A stretch of 64,000 bases of DNA from positions 2,361,067 to 2,425,066 of the forward strand of contig PTEX01000013.1 in assembly GCA_003342815.1 (NCBI GenBank). The letters are read 5' to 3'. A program made the translations under genes and the position numbers. This document shows, piece after piece, positions 55,241 to 64,000 of the stretch. Positions within the stretch are counted from its first letter, which is position 1. Every line of letters begins with the position of its first letter. The notes under the pieces are model-generated. The model saw only the letters and a list, made by a program, of their open reading frames with translations. It searched no databases and had not been told where the DNA came from. Origin of the DNA: Eudromia elegans (taxonomy: Eukaryota; Chordata; Aves; Tinamiformes; Tinamidae).

Positions 55241-58076
55241 GAGTCATCTTGTGGATCATATTCCTCTCGTAGTACAAAAACAATTTCTTCACATCCCTGA
55301 ATGTAAGTCTTGGCTTCAGTCTTCACTAGCACTTTTAGAAGTAGACAGTTGACAGTAAAAAGCATGCCATGATGCTTTCTGAACATGCATGATGTAGCGG
55401 TGTGGCATAGCTGCTCAGCTACTGATGGACTTAGTGCTCTTGGGCTGGACACAAATCTGTCAATTGAAAAGAGAATTAAAGGAAATAGTGCTATGAAAGT
55501 GAGAGGATGAAAGCATCACATTGCAATGATAGCAGAAGAATTGCACTTCCTCGGAGCATTTAGAAGTTTATGTCCACAGAAGTCAAACTCTTCCTCAAAA
55601 GTATTCCCAACAGTTCCAGCATCATGCCTCTACCCATGCCTGCAGCCATAATACATCCATTCTATCATCTCACATGCATCAGAGGTTTTCACAAGAATCA
55701 GCGATTCTGATTTGTGAAAAATTGAGAATATTACACCTTCTGTGAAAACAGCTTTTCAACTCTGTACAAGAAGGGAGTTAAATGGTCCCAAAAATGAAAG
55801 CTGAAGATAAAAGCTGCTCCAAATATGTGATGGATAGAGGTATATTTTGCTTTTCCCTGTACTGACAGAATATCTCTGTAGAAGTTAATTGAGAGCAAAG
55901 GCAAGTATGCGTGTACAGGCCTATCTCATCCCCATAATACTTTGAGAGAAGTTGATAAGGAATCGCGTATGAGAATAGGAGGGCTGTTTTTTTTCCCTTT
56001 TTATGGTTAGGAAGTGCCTGTTGTCACTTTATAACTCTCTTAGTTTTATGTCTGTCACCGATTTTATATATGTATTTTCTTTGAAAAAACATTAACTGAT
56101 CTTATCTCTCTCATTGTGCTCGTATTTAGCAACCAGCATCAAACAGATCAGATGTTTTGCCTTGCACAAAAGGGGAAGAAAATTTATCACCTGCTCAGGC
56201 TGTCCCTTGACAAAGAGGTGTTAAATAGGTCTTTTCCAACAAAAATACATTGGTCAGTAATGCATATTGAGTGCCTGTGAAAACTGGCTTGTGATCTTGC
56301 AGCTAGATGGAGTGATGATGAGAAGCTCCTGTGAATGCAAATGAAACACTATTTCTGAACTTTATGCATTTTTTTTAACAATTAAATAGCTAAGGAAAAA
56401 GCAATCAAATTTATGAGGACTGAAAATAAAATTGAAGATTATCTACCTCATAAAATGAACTTTTAAACCTAAAGTCATATTTCTTTAAGCTAATACTTTA
56501 GTTTATCTTTGATCATCATAAATTATTCTCAGTAAAGAGGAGTGATTAAAAAAGTAGTTGGCAGCATGAATCACTGAAGTTCTTTCTGATTTATTTATTG
56601 AAAAATAATAAAAAGTAAAACACTGAAGTACTTCACATTAAAATGGTATGGACCCCCCAACATAACTGCTTGTAACTGTCTGTCTAAAATTATCGTCAGA
56701 GTAATCACCTCTGGCTCAGGAATAAACTTTCCATGTATGTTAGAGCCAATTGCGTTTGCTTACTCAGATTTCATTTGAATGATTATTATTTATTTTTTAA
56801 AAAGGATGATTCGTATACATGAAAGCCTTGAAAACAGAGGGATGTAGAAAGGTGTGAAATACCGCTCACCTTAAGAGAGATGCTTCATATTAACAAAGGA
56901 CGAGTCTCACTGAACAGTCCATTCTTTTTATTCATTAATTGAGTAACATGTTCATACATAATTGCATAGTGCAGATTAATTCCCAAAGGAGGTTTCTTTT
57001 CTTTCATCCAAGGAAATTGTTTTCCAATGCCAAGAGCTCAGTTCTCCAATAATGATATCATAATAACTCAATATTGGTATGCCTTCTTGCTGGGTTGACT
57101 TTTACACCACCAGGTTTTTCAGTAAGGTGACCTGGCCTGCTGGCATTTTTGACGAGCTGTTACTTCACTGGAGGCTAAGCACTTAATCCATAGTATGTGA
57201 CTGCCTTTCAGTATATTATGCCAATATTATTATCTATGATATGAAATGATAAGTCATAGATAAATAACTGCTTATGGTATAGCTAGAGCAAAACACTTTT
57301 TTTTTTTTTTATTATTTTGCTGTCCTTCTTCACTCACTAATCAACATGGCTAGAAAAATCTCAGTTTTTTGACTTTCCAATGATTTTTCTCAAGGAACAT
57401 AGCCTTGTCTTGGGCTGAGATTCGGGTACCTCGAGACTTGGGTGAAATTTCCAGAGAGTCACAAGCTGGACTGACTCTCGGCAAAGAGCCCATGCCTATT
57501 CCCCCATACACAATAATGCACAGAGTGTCATGGATCCACATGCCCATTTTCAGTGCTGCACAAAATTGCTTTTGAAATTCAGGGCACTCTGACACTCGGC
57601 AGGTTTGAGAGCTGCTGCCTTGCCTCAGTGGAAGGAGACACTTTCCCAGCTTATGTTGATGTAGGAGGGAATGGGAGTTGCTGCCATCCTGGAAGGCAGG
57701 TACCTGTGGGTCTCATCGAGCTTGTCCATGCCTGGGTTTGCCCCCATTTTCGTGAGGCAGCAGGTCCTGCCAGCTTCAGAAGCACGGCTGCTTTTTCCCT
57801 CTTATTTTGTGCTCTGCTCAGAGCTTTCAAGTGATGCAGCTGGGGTTGCTGGTAGAAGTGAAAGGTCCCTGAAATCCCTGTTTGAGACAGCATATGCTCC
57901 TGGGAAGAGTATCAGCTCATGCATCCCACGTTTCCTATGGTAACTCCCAAGGGAATGAACCTGGGTGACCTCCCCAGGCCTTTACATTAGTACTTACGCT
58001 CATTTTATTGGTTTACTTGTCCATTCCTAAAGCTTTGCAGCTGGTCTTTAAAGTTTTGGAAATGATGTTATAAATA

Positions 58077-58604
58077 TTACAAATAGCTGAGTCCACAGGC
58101 TCTTGCTGCGCTTTCAGTGTTACATGATTTATTTTTAAATCTGTCATCACCTTGCTTAATTATTTGGTCACCCTTCTCTGAAGGCAGCTCCCAGGATCTA
58201 CAGCAATCAGGGCTTTGGCATTCCGAAGGACCGTTCCAGAAAGGCTGGAGTTCATCAACTGCAACCGCTTTTGAATCTCCAATGTCAGAGCCTATGAGCC
58301 AGGCCTCGTTTTGAGCTGAATTGGGTGCTTTTGGAGAGGAGGTGCCCAGGAGTGGTGAGGAGAACAAGCAGTTCTGACAGCCATTGCGCCGGACCATTGG
58401 GTTCCTTCCTTGCGAACTGCTGAAAATCTCCAAGCTGACACGGAAGAGTTCATGCCTTAGAGCCTGCCCAGGTTTAGTACGGGCTTTTCTCTTCGCAAAA
58501 AGCCAGGGCAGACATTGTTTGGATTTCATTAGAAACTCATCAGACATGCTGGATCTGAAATCACTGCTGCCCTTGGCCAGCTGGAAAATACCCACTTGTT
58601 GCAA
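58077..58604 (-). other. Unrecognised 175-codon open frame, coding status unsupported
   Basis: The longest N-free open frame outside LRTM2, in a locally GC-richer block within AT-rich DNA. The translated protein is hydrophilic with several Cys and Lys/Arg clusters. I see no signal peptide, membrane segment or known domain. Splice sites, promoter and homology are not evident. It may be a chance frame, an old repeat or part of a lineage-specific transcript; I do not assign a function. Confidence 0.15.
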
Positions 58605-59056
58605 GGAAACTCTAACCCACTCTAATTATCCTAAAAAATTCATGTAGGAACTCTCTTGACCCATTTCTTTTTCTATTCACTTTTTTTTCCCCCCTCTTGA
58701 AGGCGTGGATCAATTACTTTCTTAGAAAAAATGTAGCTTGTTTCAATGTCTTGTCTTTTTTTTTCCTTCTGGAAGTTTAATCATCACTAAGTGTACAGTG
58801 CTAAGTCATGTAAGATAACCAATTAACAAAGTGATGCTGTTTTAAGTGTCTTTCTGGTAGGGAGAAGCAAATCACTTTTCGGGGAAAAAAAAAAAAAAGA
58901 AAGAAAAAGGCCTCATGAAATTGCTGCTTATTGTAAAATCTGAACCTGAATCAAACTTTTAGAATATGAAATAATTTTTTTCTATATTTTTCATTATTTC
59001 TCATTTTTATATGCGTCTGCACTTTTGTTTTCCAGATGGGATAGAAATGAATGGAA
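58605..59056. other. Noncoding AT-rich sequence
   Basis: Contains an A-rich run at about 58886-58907. Nothing else was recognised. Confidence 0.4.
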
Positions 59057-59146
59057 GCCAAAATACCTAGACAGGAACTGATAAAAGCCAAAATACCGAG
59101 ACAGGAACAGCAAAAGGCCAAAATAATAACCAGAAACAGGAAGTAC
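59057..59146 (+). repeat. 30-bp minisatellite, three units
   Basis: GCCAAAATA starts units at 59057, 59087 and 59117. Units 1 and 2 share GCCAAAATACC-GAGACAGGAAC with few changes; unit 3 is more diverged. Confidence 0.85.
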
Positions 59147-60743
59147 TGCACATCTCGCAAGAGAGCCTCCCTATTCTTGTGAGATTTCCAGCTAATGGTG
59201 CTGATTGAAGAGGTTCAAATTATTTGGATAAAGTCTGAATAATTGTCTGAATCTTTAGGCATTTAGTAGACACAAATATAAAGTCTGAATCTCTCACAAT
59301 TTTCTTATCACTTGAATAAATGCTCTTTCTCAAATTTTAAAGCAGACTTGAAACAAGAACTTCAATAAAATATCAGAGTTGCTGAGTAGTAGATGGTCTC
59401 GGCCTGCTTTCTGTGGTTCTAGGTGAAACAGTCCTTCCCAAAGAGATGAAGGTGGTAATCTTTGTGGTTGTGCATTTATTGTTTGGACAGTTTTGAAGTT
59501 TTTATTCTTCTTTAGTTGGAAACTGACTTTTGAGACATAAATAAAAGCAATAAGAAAATGTTTTAAGAGAAATGAGAATGGCCAGAGGACTCCTCTTGTT
59601 CTTCGTGCCACTTCCATTTGTGTAACTGGTGACTAGATAGGTCACCTCAGTACGCAGTAGTCTAGCACATGCTTTTTTTCTTCTTCATTTGCTCTCTGCA
59701 CAGAGTGTAACCATATTCAGAACCAACAAGTTGGACCCCAATCTGATATTTTTTTGGTAACCTGGAAACCAAGAAAAAAGTCTGGGAATTTTTATATAAT
59801 TGTAACAGCTTACTCATCCCTATCTTCTAAATGAAGGCTCTCTCCAAAGCCTGGCACTGTCTTGTCATCCAGATGGAACCTATTCCTGGAAGTGAAAGTA
59901 GCTTAATGGAAACACCACCACTATTGCAAAAAGAGCTCTAAGAAGAGAAATAACATGGAGAATTTTTAATTATGTTGTACTTTTCGTGATGATTTTTGAT
60001 TCACATGAAGATCAGAGTGTTTTGAAATTTATTTTCCTGGTTTCTTCAGGAAATGGACACCAGGAATATGGCTTTGTTTGTGGTCTATCCTGAGGCATAC
60101 AGAAATGTTACAACTTTTACTTAGCTTAACATCCATAATTTCTTTTCTTCTGGCTCTTTGAAAGTTTTATTGTAGTAAAAGGTAGTAAATGTCATTATTA
60201 GGGGCCAATGTTGATAAGACGCTCATTTCTTTAAAGTGTTTTTAAAGCACTCAGTTTCTACACTAAATTAAAATCTTTAGATAACATACCACTTAAAATG
60301 ACAAAAATAAACATAATGCAATCTCTGTAGTAACAATACGATCAACATGAGAACTTATTGGACTTTAGATGGAGAGTAACAGAGCAGAGAAAACAGCTAG
60401 CAGAGTGTTTTCCCTTGCTTTTTTTGTTAGAAAAGTGCAGTATTTCCTTGGTGTGGACTTGATTCACAAGCTGGAGAGGGTTCTATTCTTTGTGTCAACA
60501 AAAGCTATTCTTTGTGTTGATTTCAGAGAGCTTTAGACCAAACCTTGTTTATGAGTTAGTAATTTATTGTGTTTTGTATGATGAGCATACACATTCATAG
60601 CAAAGAGACAAACTGCGACTTTTAAACATTGTCAGAACAAACCATAAAAGCGGATTACTGAGAACTGTCATTTGAAACCCTCATCACCATAGTGTAGAAA
60701 AAGGGATTGAACAGAATGTTTATTTAAATTTTTGTTGTCTTGT
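59147..60743. other. Noncoding AT-rich sequence upstream of the tRNA gene
   Basis: No gene or named repeat was recognised. Confidence 0.4.
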
Positions 60744-60817
60744 GGCCGGTTAGCTCAGTTGGTTAGAGCGTGGTGCTAATAACGCCAAGGTCGCGGGTTC
60801 GATCCCCGTACGGGCCA
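60744..60817 (+). tRNA. tRNA-Ile (anticodon AAT, read as IAU after editing)
   Basis: A complete 74-nt cloverleaf without intron. The acceptor stem pairs GGCCGGT with ACGGGCC (one G-U), followed by discriminator A at 60817. The A box TAGCTCAGTTGG is at 60751-60762 and the B box GGTTCGATCC at 60796-60805. The anticodon loop CTAATAA carries AAT at 60778-60780, and A34 would be edited to inosine to read isoleucine codons. The sequence agrees with the vertebrate tRNA-Ile(AAT) gene as I recall it. CCA is not encoded, as expected. A TTTT Pol III terminator follows at 60822-60825. It stands alone in AT-rich DNA, next to a CR1 fragment. All stems and boxes are intact, so it is probably functional; a recent retrocopy is the alternative. 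Confidence 0.95.
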
Positions 60818-60821
60818 CATG

Positions 60822-60825
60822 TTTT
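60822..60825 (+). terminator. Pol III terminator of tRNA-Ile
   Basis: TTTT begins five bases after the mature 3' end; only the minimal four Ts. Confidence 0.7.
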
Positions 60826-60830
60826 CCAAT

Positions 60831-61255
60831 TTCCTCCTCGGAAAGGTGATGCCAAGTGCCTGTTCTGGATGCCATCTCTGCCGTATGTGCGGGAGAAAGG
60901 TGGTCATCAGCACTCAGACAGGTTCCTCATGAGGAAACCTTGGGAAAGCCTTTGGTGATGGAAGGATTAGTTGTGGTGATGGAAAGACAAGTTGGGTAGA
61001 GTGGCTGGGGTCTGCAAGACATGCAGAAGTGTGGGTTAGATGAGTGGATTGACAACTGGTCAAATGGCACAGGTTCCTCATGAGGAAATCTTGGGAAAGC
61101 CTTTGGTGATGGAAGGATTAGTTGTGGTGATGGAAAGACAAGTTGGGTAGAGTGGCTGGGGTCTGCAAGACATGCAGAAGTGTGAGTTAGATGAGTGGAT
61201 TGACAACTGGTCGAATGGCAAGAAGTCAAAAGGCTTGTGATCAGTTTTGCAGAGT
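60831..61255 (+). repeat. CR1 reverse-transcriptase fragment with internal duplication
   Basis: GGAAAGGTGATGCCAAGTGCCTGTTCTGGATGCCATCTC parallels the CR1 block GGAAAGGTGATGGAACAGCTCATTCTGGATGCCATCTC. GGGTTAGATGAGTGGATTGACAACTGGTC and AAAAGGCTTGTGATCAGTTTTGCAGAGTC parallel downstream CR1 RT blocks. It is on +, lacks the CR1 3' end, and has lost intervening coding sequence. The central part is a 151-bp tandem duplication. Confidence 0.7.
60919..61220 (+). repeat. 151-bp tandem duplication inside a CR1 fragment
   Basis: Two head-to-tail copies, 60919-61069 and 61070-61220, differ at about three positions. Both begin CAGGTTCCTCATGAGGAAA and end AATGGCA. The open frame on the minus strand across them is repeat-derived. 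Confidence 0.95.
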
Positions 61256-64000
61256 CAAAAACAACCCTTCTCTAAAGAAAGTAGAGGGGAGGGACATCAC
61301 AGCAATTTCTGAGATACGGAGTAGGGTACTATACAGAAGGTGAAAAGTGAATGTATTTATGTATCTAAGATGGGTAGAAGAAGAAATAATCTACTTCAGT
61401 TTTGACAAAAGAGATGTAAGCTAAATGTTAGAGCTTCAGTAAGAGGATAGGGAAGATGGGGAATAGATTTTTTTTAAAAATCAAGATTAATAGTTTCTGG
61501 AAACCTAAAAATAGACTAGAGAAATATTTCTCAGGAGTGATATGCAGAGCTGACACTGTCTACTTGACAGGGATGTAAACTCTCTCCATCCAGTCTTAGG
61601 ATTTTATGTTTTTGACAATGTGTGATGACATACTTATATTCTTCTGTAAGTATGAAGCGCTTTGATCGGTGTAATAAGGGATATAGGTCAAGATTCGTGT
61701 CACTGTGTCCCTTTACAAGTCCTTAGTGCTCAGCATACAATTATGAAACTTGAGTCAAACTGATAATTCTTTAAGATTAATAGTGAGGACCAGTTGACAG
61801 CGGTCCTAATCACTTGTCTAACTAGAGCATGCAGTTAAGCATACAAAGGCAGCTCTAAGTTGATTTACTCAGAGGAATGCTTCTTCCATCGCTTCAAAAT
61901 TTGTTTCTCTCCCTTCCTTTCTTAATGGTTTCTCTACTTATAACTCTGATCCATCACATTTTGCAAGCAAATGGTCTTCTGGGGACCTTTCGACTACCAT
62001 GACTGTTTGCAGTTTGAGTACAAGGAAACATTCAGAATATAATGGTTTTTTTTCCTTGTTCTGTTTTACAGTTGCTACTTTTCAGACAAGGTCACCAATG
62101 GGTGAGGTCATCAATAGGTCCCATTTACTATAAAATGAGAAAGAGTTAAAAAAAATGCCCCAGGTAAGTGTTTAAATTCCCAGTTCTCTATTTTCTATTC
62201 TCTATTTCTTTGATAGTTCAAACACTTTATTCCAGTTCAGAGCAATACCCATATATTTCCATATTTCTGTAGAATGAGCAGAGGGCTAGGTCAATCTAGT
62301 TTAGGTCAATCTACCTAGTGAACTGTTTCGGAGTCAGGGAATTTTGCAGTCTTTAGCTGCTGGGTGGCCTTAATTCCTGAACTGGAAAGCCTACTAAGGT
62401 GGTCGTCAAAGCACTGAGCTGGTGAGATGTAGCTTTCCTCAAGTTCAGAAGAAATTAAATGATTTCAATGGCAAAATCAGTGATTGTTGTCAATATAGTT
62501 TATTTAGAACCCAAGAAAGTATTGATCTGGAGCTGTGAAGTTATACTCATTCCCACTGGTTTTACAGAACATACTGATGAAGGAAATGTAATGGGAATCC
62601 ACCCTGAAGAAGGTACATTATTTTGTTTCATTCTTTATTTTCTTTATTAGGAAGGTTGCATATCTACAGTATAGTTATGAATTAAATAATTGATCTAAAT
62701 TTTAAGATTAAGCATTCCTCAGGTTTCCCTCTGGAAGAATGCCTTAAACGACATGTGAAACTGGTAAGTTTTGATGGAAAGGTCTGCATACACATAAATG
62801 TAAATTGAATTTTAAAGAAACACTATTGATTTCAGATCCTCAGGCAAGAATATGGAAGTAACTAGAGCTTTTGTTTTTTCAAATTATCAGGAATATCATC
62901 TGACTAACAAGAATTTCTCCCACATTGTCAATCTGAATGCCAAATATACATATTCCAGATTGACAGATTCACATCAGCTGTAAATTACGATGAATGCCCT
63001 TCACTTTCACAAGTAGGATATAGATGTTGAGGTAAACATGGAATTATAACACAATATTCACTCTTGAGGAAACTGCTATCCAGCTCTAAATGCAAAATTA
63101 AACCACTGCTTTTTGCCACTGCTTTTTCTGAGCAGAAACAAAACATTAGAAATATTTTTGCTTCTTGATATGAAAAAATATAACATTACTTAGAAGTAAT
63201 AGTATTCTAGTTTAGTAGAACAGTTTAGTTTTGGTAAAAATCTGATGGTGAATTTTGTTTCATTTGCCAGTCTGAATATACGGGTCTTTTTTTTTTTTTT
63301 TTACAGTGGCCTCTCATGCTAATTCTCCATCTGATCACAACATTTCCTCCCCAACAAGAGAGAGAGCAGAAATCCAAGTGAACACACAGAGAATTTGTGT
63401 GTCTTGGCAGCTGGGATTTGTATACTAATACATATTCTGTTCACGCCAAAGTCTAATTTGCTACGATGTACACGGCCTGCACTGCAGAGCAAAGCCACAA
63501 TGGGACCCTTCGATGAAGTCCTAACCCTTAATCAAGGCATGTCCATTAGAAAAAAAATATGGAACGTGCACCTAGAACATTCATTTCCCAGTTCCAGATA
63601 GCTAACTTCCCACAGGTTTTTCTGCTCTCCAAAAATCAGCAGCATCTTTGAACAGCTGACAACATTTTTAAAGATACATCTGGAGCAGCTAAAAACACTA
63701 GAAAACATCTGTTTTTGTTGTTGAACAAAAATAAACAGTACAAAGTTGAAAGCTGAGCAGAGAAAAGCTTTTCTGATATAGCTCACGTTGTGTTTATTGT
63801 ACAGCTCAGTTCATAGCAGCTGCTCTAGTGCTGGTGGGTGGAGCAGAGCATTGCTGTTATCGTCTGTACGTTCATGCACCTCACCACGGGGGCCCTGCGA
63901 GCTCTCAGCACTGGGCTCAGGGCGAGGCAGGAGTTAGGTTTGCGAAGGCACAAAGCAATGCTGGAGGTTTTGGCAGAAGTGCTGCATGCAGTTCAGAGTA
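61256..64000. other. Noncoding AT-rich sequence to the window end
   Basis: A T16 run ending in ACAG (63287-63306) resembles a splice acceptor, but no coding exon follows that I can recognise. GC and CpG content rise in the last 200 bases. Confidence 0.4.

Larger units (their letters stand above)
49993..58076. other. Noncoding AT-rich sequence
   Basis: Holds several simple repeats (listed separately), scattered ambiguous bases and a T23 run. No exon, RNA gene or named transposon was recognised. Confidence 0.4.

Noticed and set aside
60919-61220. CRISPR-like array
   Set aside because: Two direct copies with no spacers, inside CR1 sequence in a vertebrate genome.
60770-61229. Small open frames over the tRNA and the duplicated CR1 segment
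   Set aside because: Explained by the tRNA gene and the 151-bp tandem repeat.
63287-63400. Splice acceptor and exon after a T-rich tract
   Set aside because: The acceptor looks good, but the following sequence has no recognisable product or convincing donor.

Overview
This window is nuclear DNA from a vertebrate, almost certainly a bird. Four things point that way: spliced exons with GT/AG boundaries, CR1 LINEs with the avian-type 3' tail (repeated TAGAATCATAGAAT followed by GGTTGGAAGGGACC), very sparse repeats, and a eukaryotic tRNA gene with internal A and B boxes. I see no bacterial operon, phage, CRISPR array, complete LTR element or recognisable retroviral fossil. The species cannot be fixed from the sequence alone.

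Region 1 (about 1.4-12.5 kb) holds the only protein-coding gene I can support: LRTM2 (leucine-rich repeat and transmembrane protein 2) on the + strand. Its three coding exons are 3105-3171, 6870-7460 and 9336-9790. Joined, they give 370 residues, the length I recall for human LRTM2. A likely 5' UTR segment (about 3010-3104), a possible noncoding first exon ending at 1601 and two poly(A) signals (9821, 10023) complete the model. In mammals LRTM2 lies inside an intron of the oppositely oriented calcium-channel gene CACNA2D4. I found no CACNA2D4 exon here, so the rest of the window may be intron or intergenic DNA.

Region 2 (about 11-21 kb) is noncoding but has candidate regulatory features. These are a CpG-rich patch at 11.2-11.7 kb with an RFX X-box-like site and a perfect hairpin, a long CA/GC alternating tract at 13.7 kb, old LINE/SINE relics at 15.6 kb, and a near-perfect RFX X-box at 20.43 kb.

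Region 3 (about 21-64 kb) becomes increasingly AT-rich and has no supported protein gene. It contains a 5'-truncated CR1 interrupted by an assembly gap (29.8-30.6 kb), old amniote LINE relics (23.6, 35.9 and 40.9 kb), and an old CR1 on + with a younger CR1 inserted on - (48.1-50.0 kb). It also holds several microsatellites, a 30-bp triplication (59.06 kb), and an intact tRNA-Ile(AAT) gene (60744-60817). That tRNA lies directly against a CR1 fragment carrying a recent 151-bp tandem duplication.

I found no new multi-gene system. The most informative observations are the complete LRTM2 model with its tiny first coding exon, the nested CR1 copies, the tRNA-Ile/CR1 junction, and the X-box and hairpin elements downstream of LRTM2.
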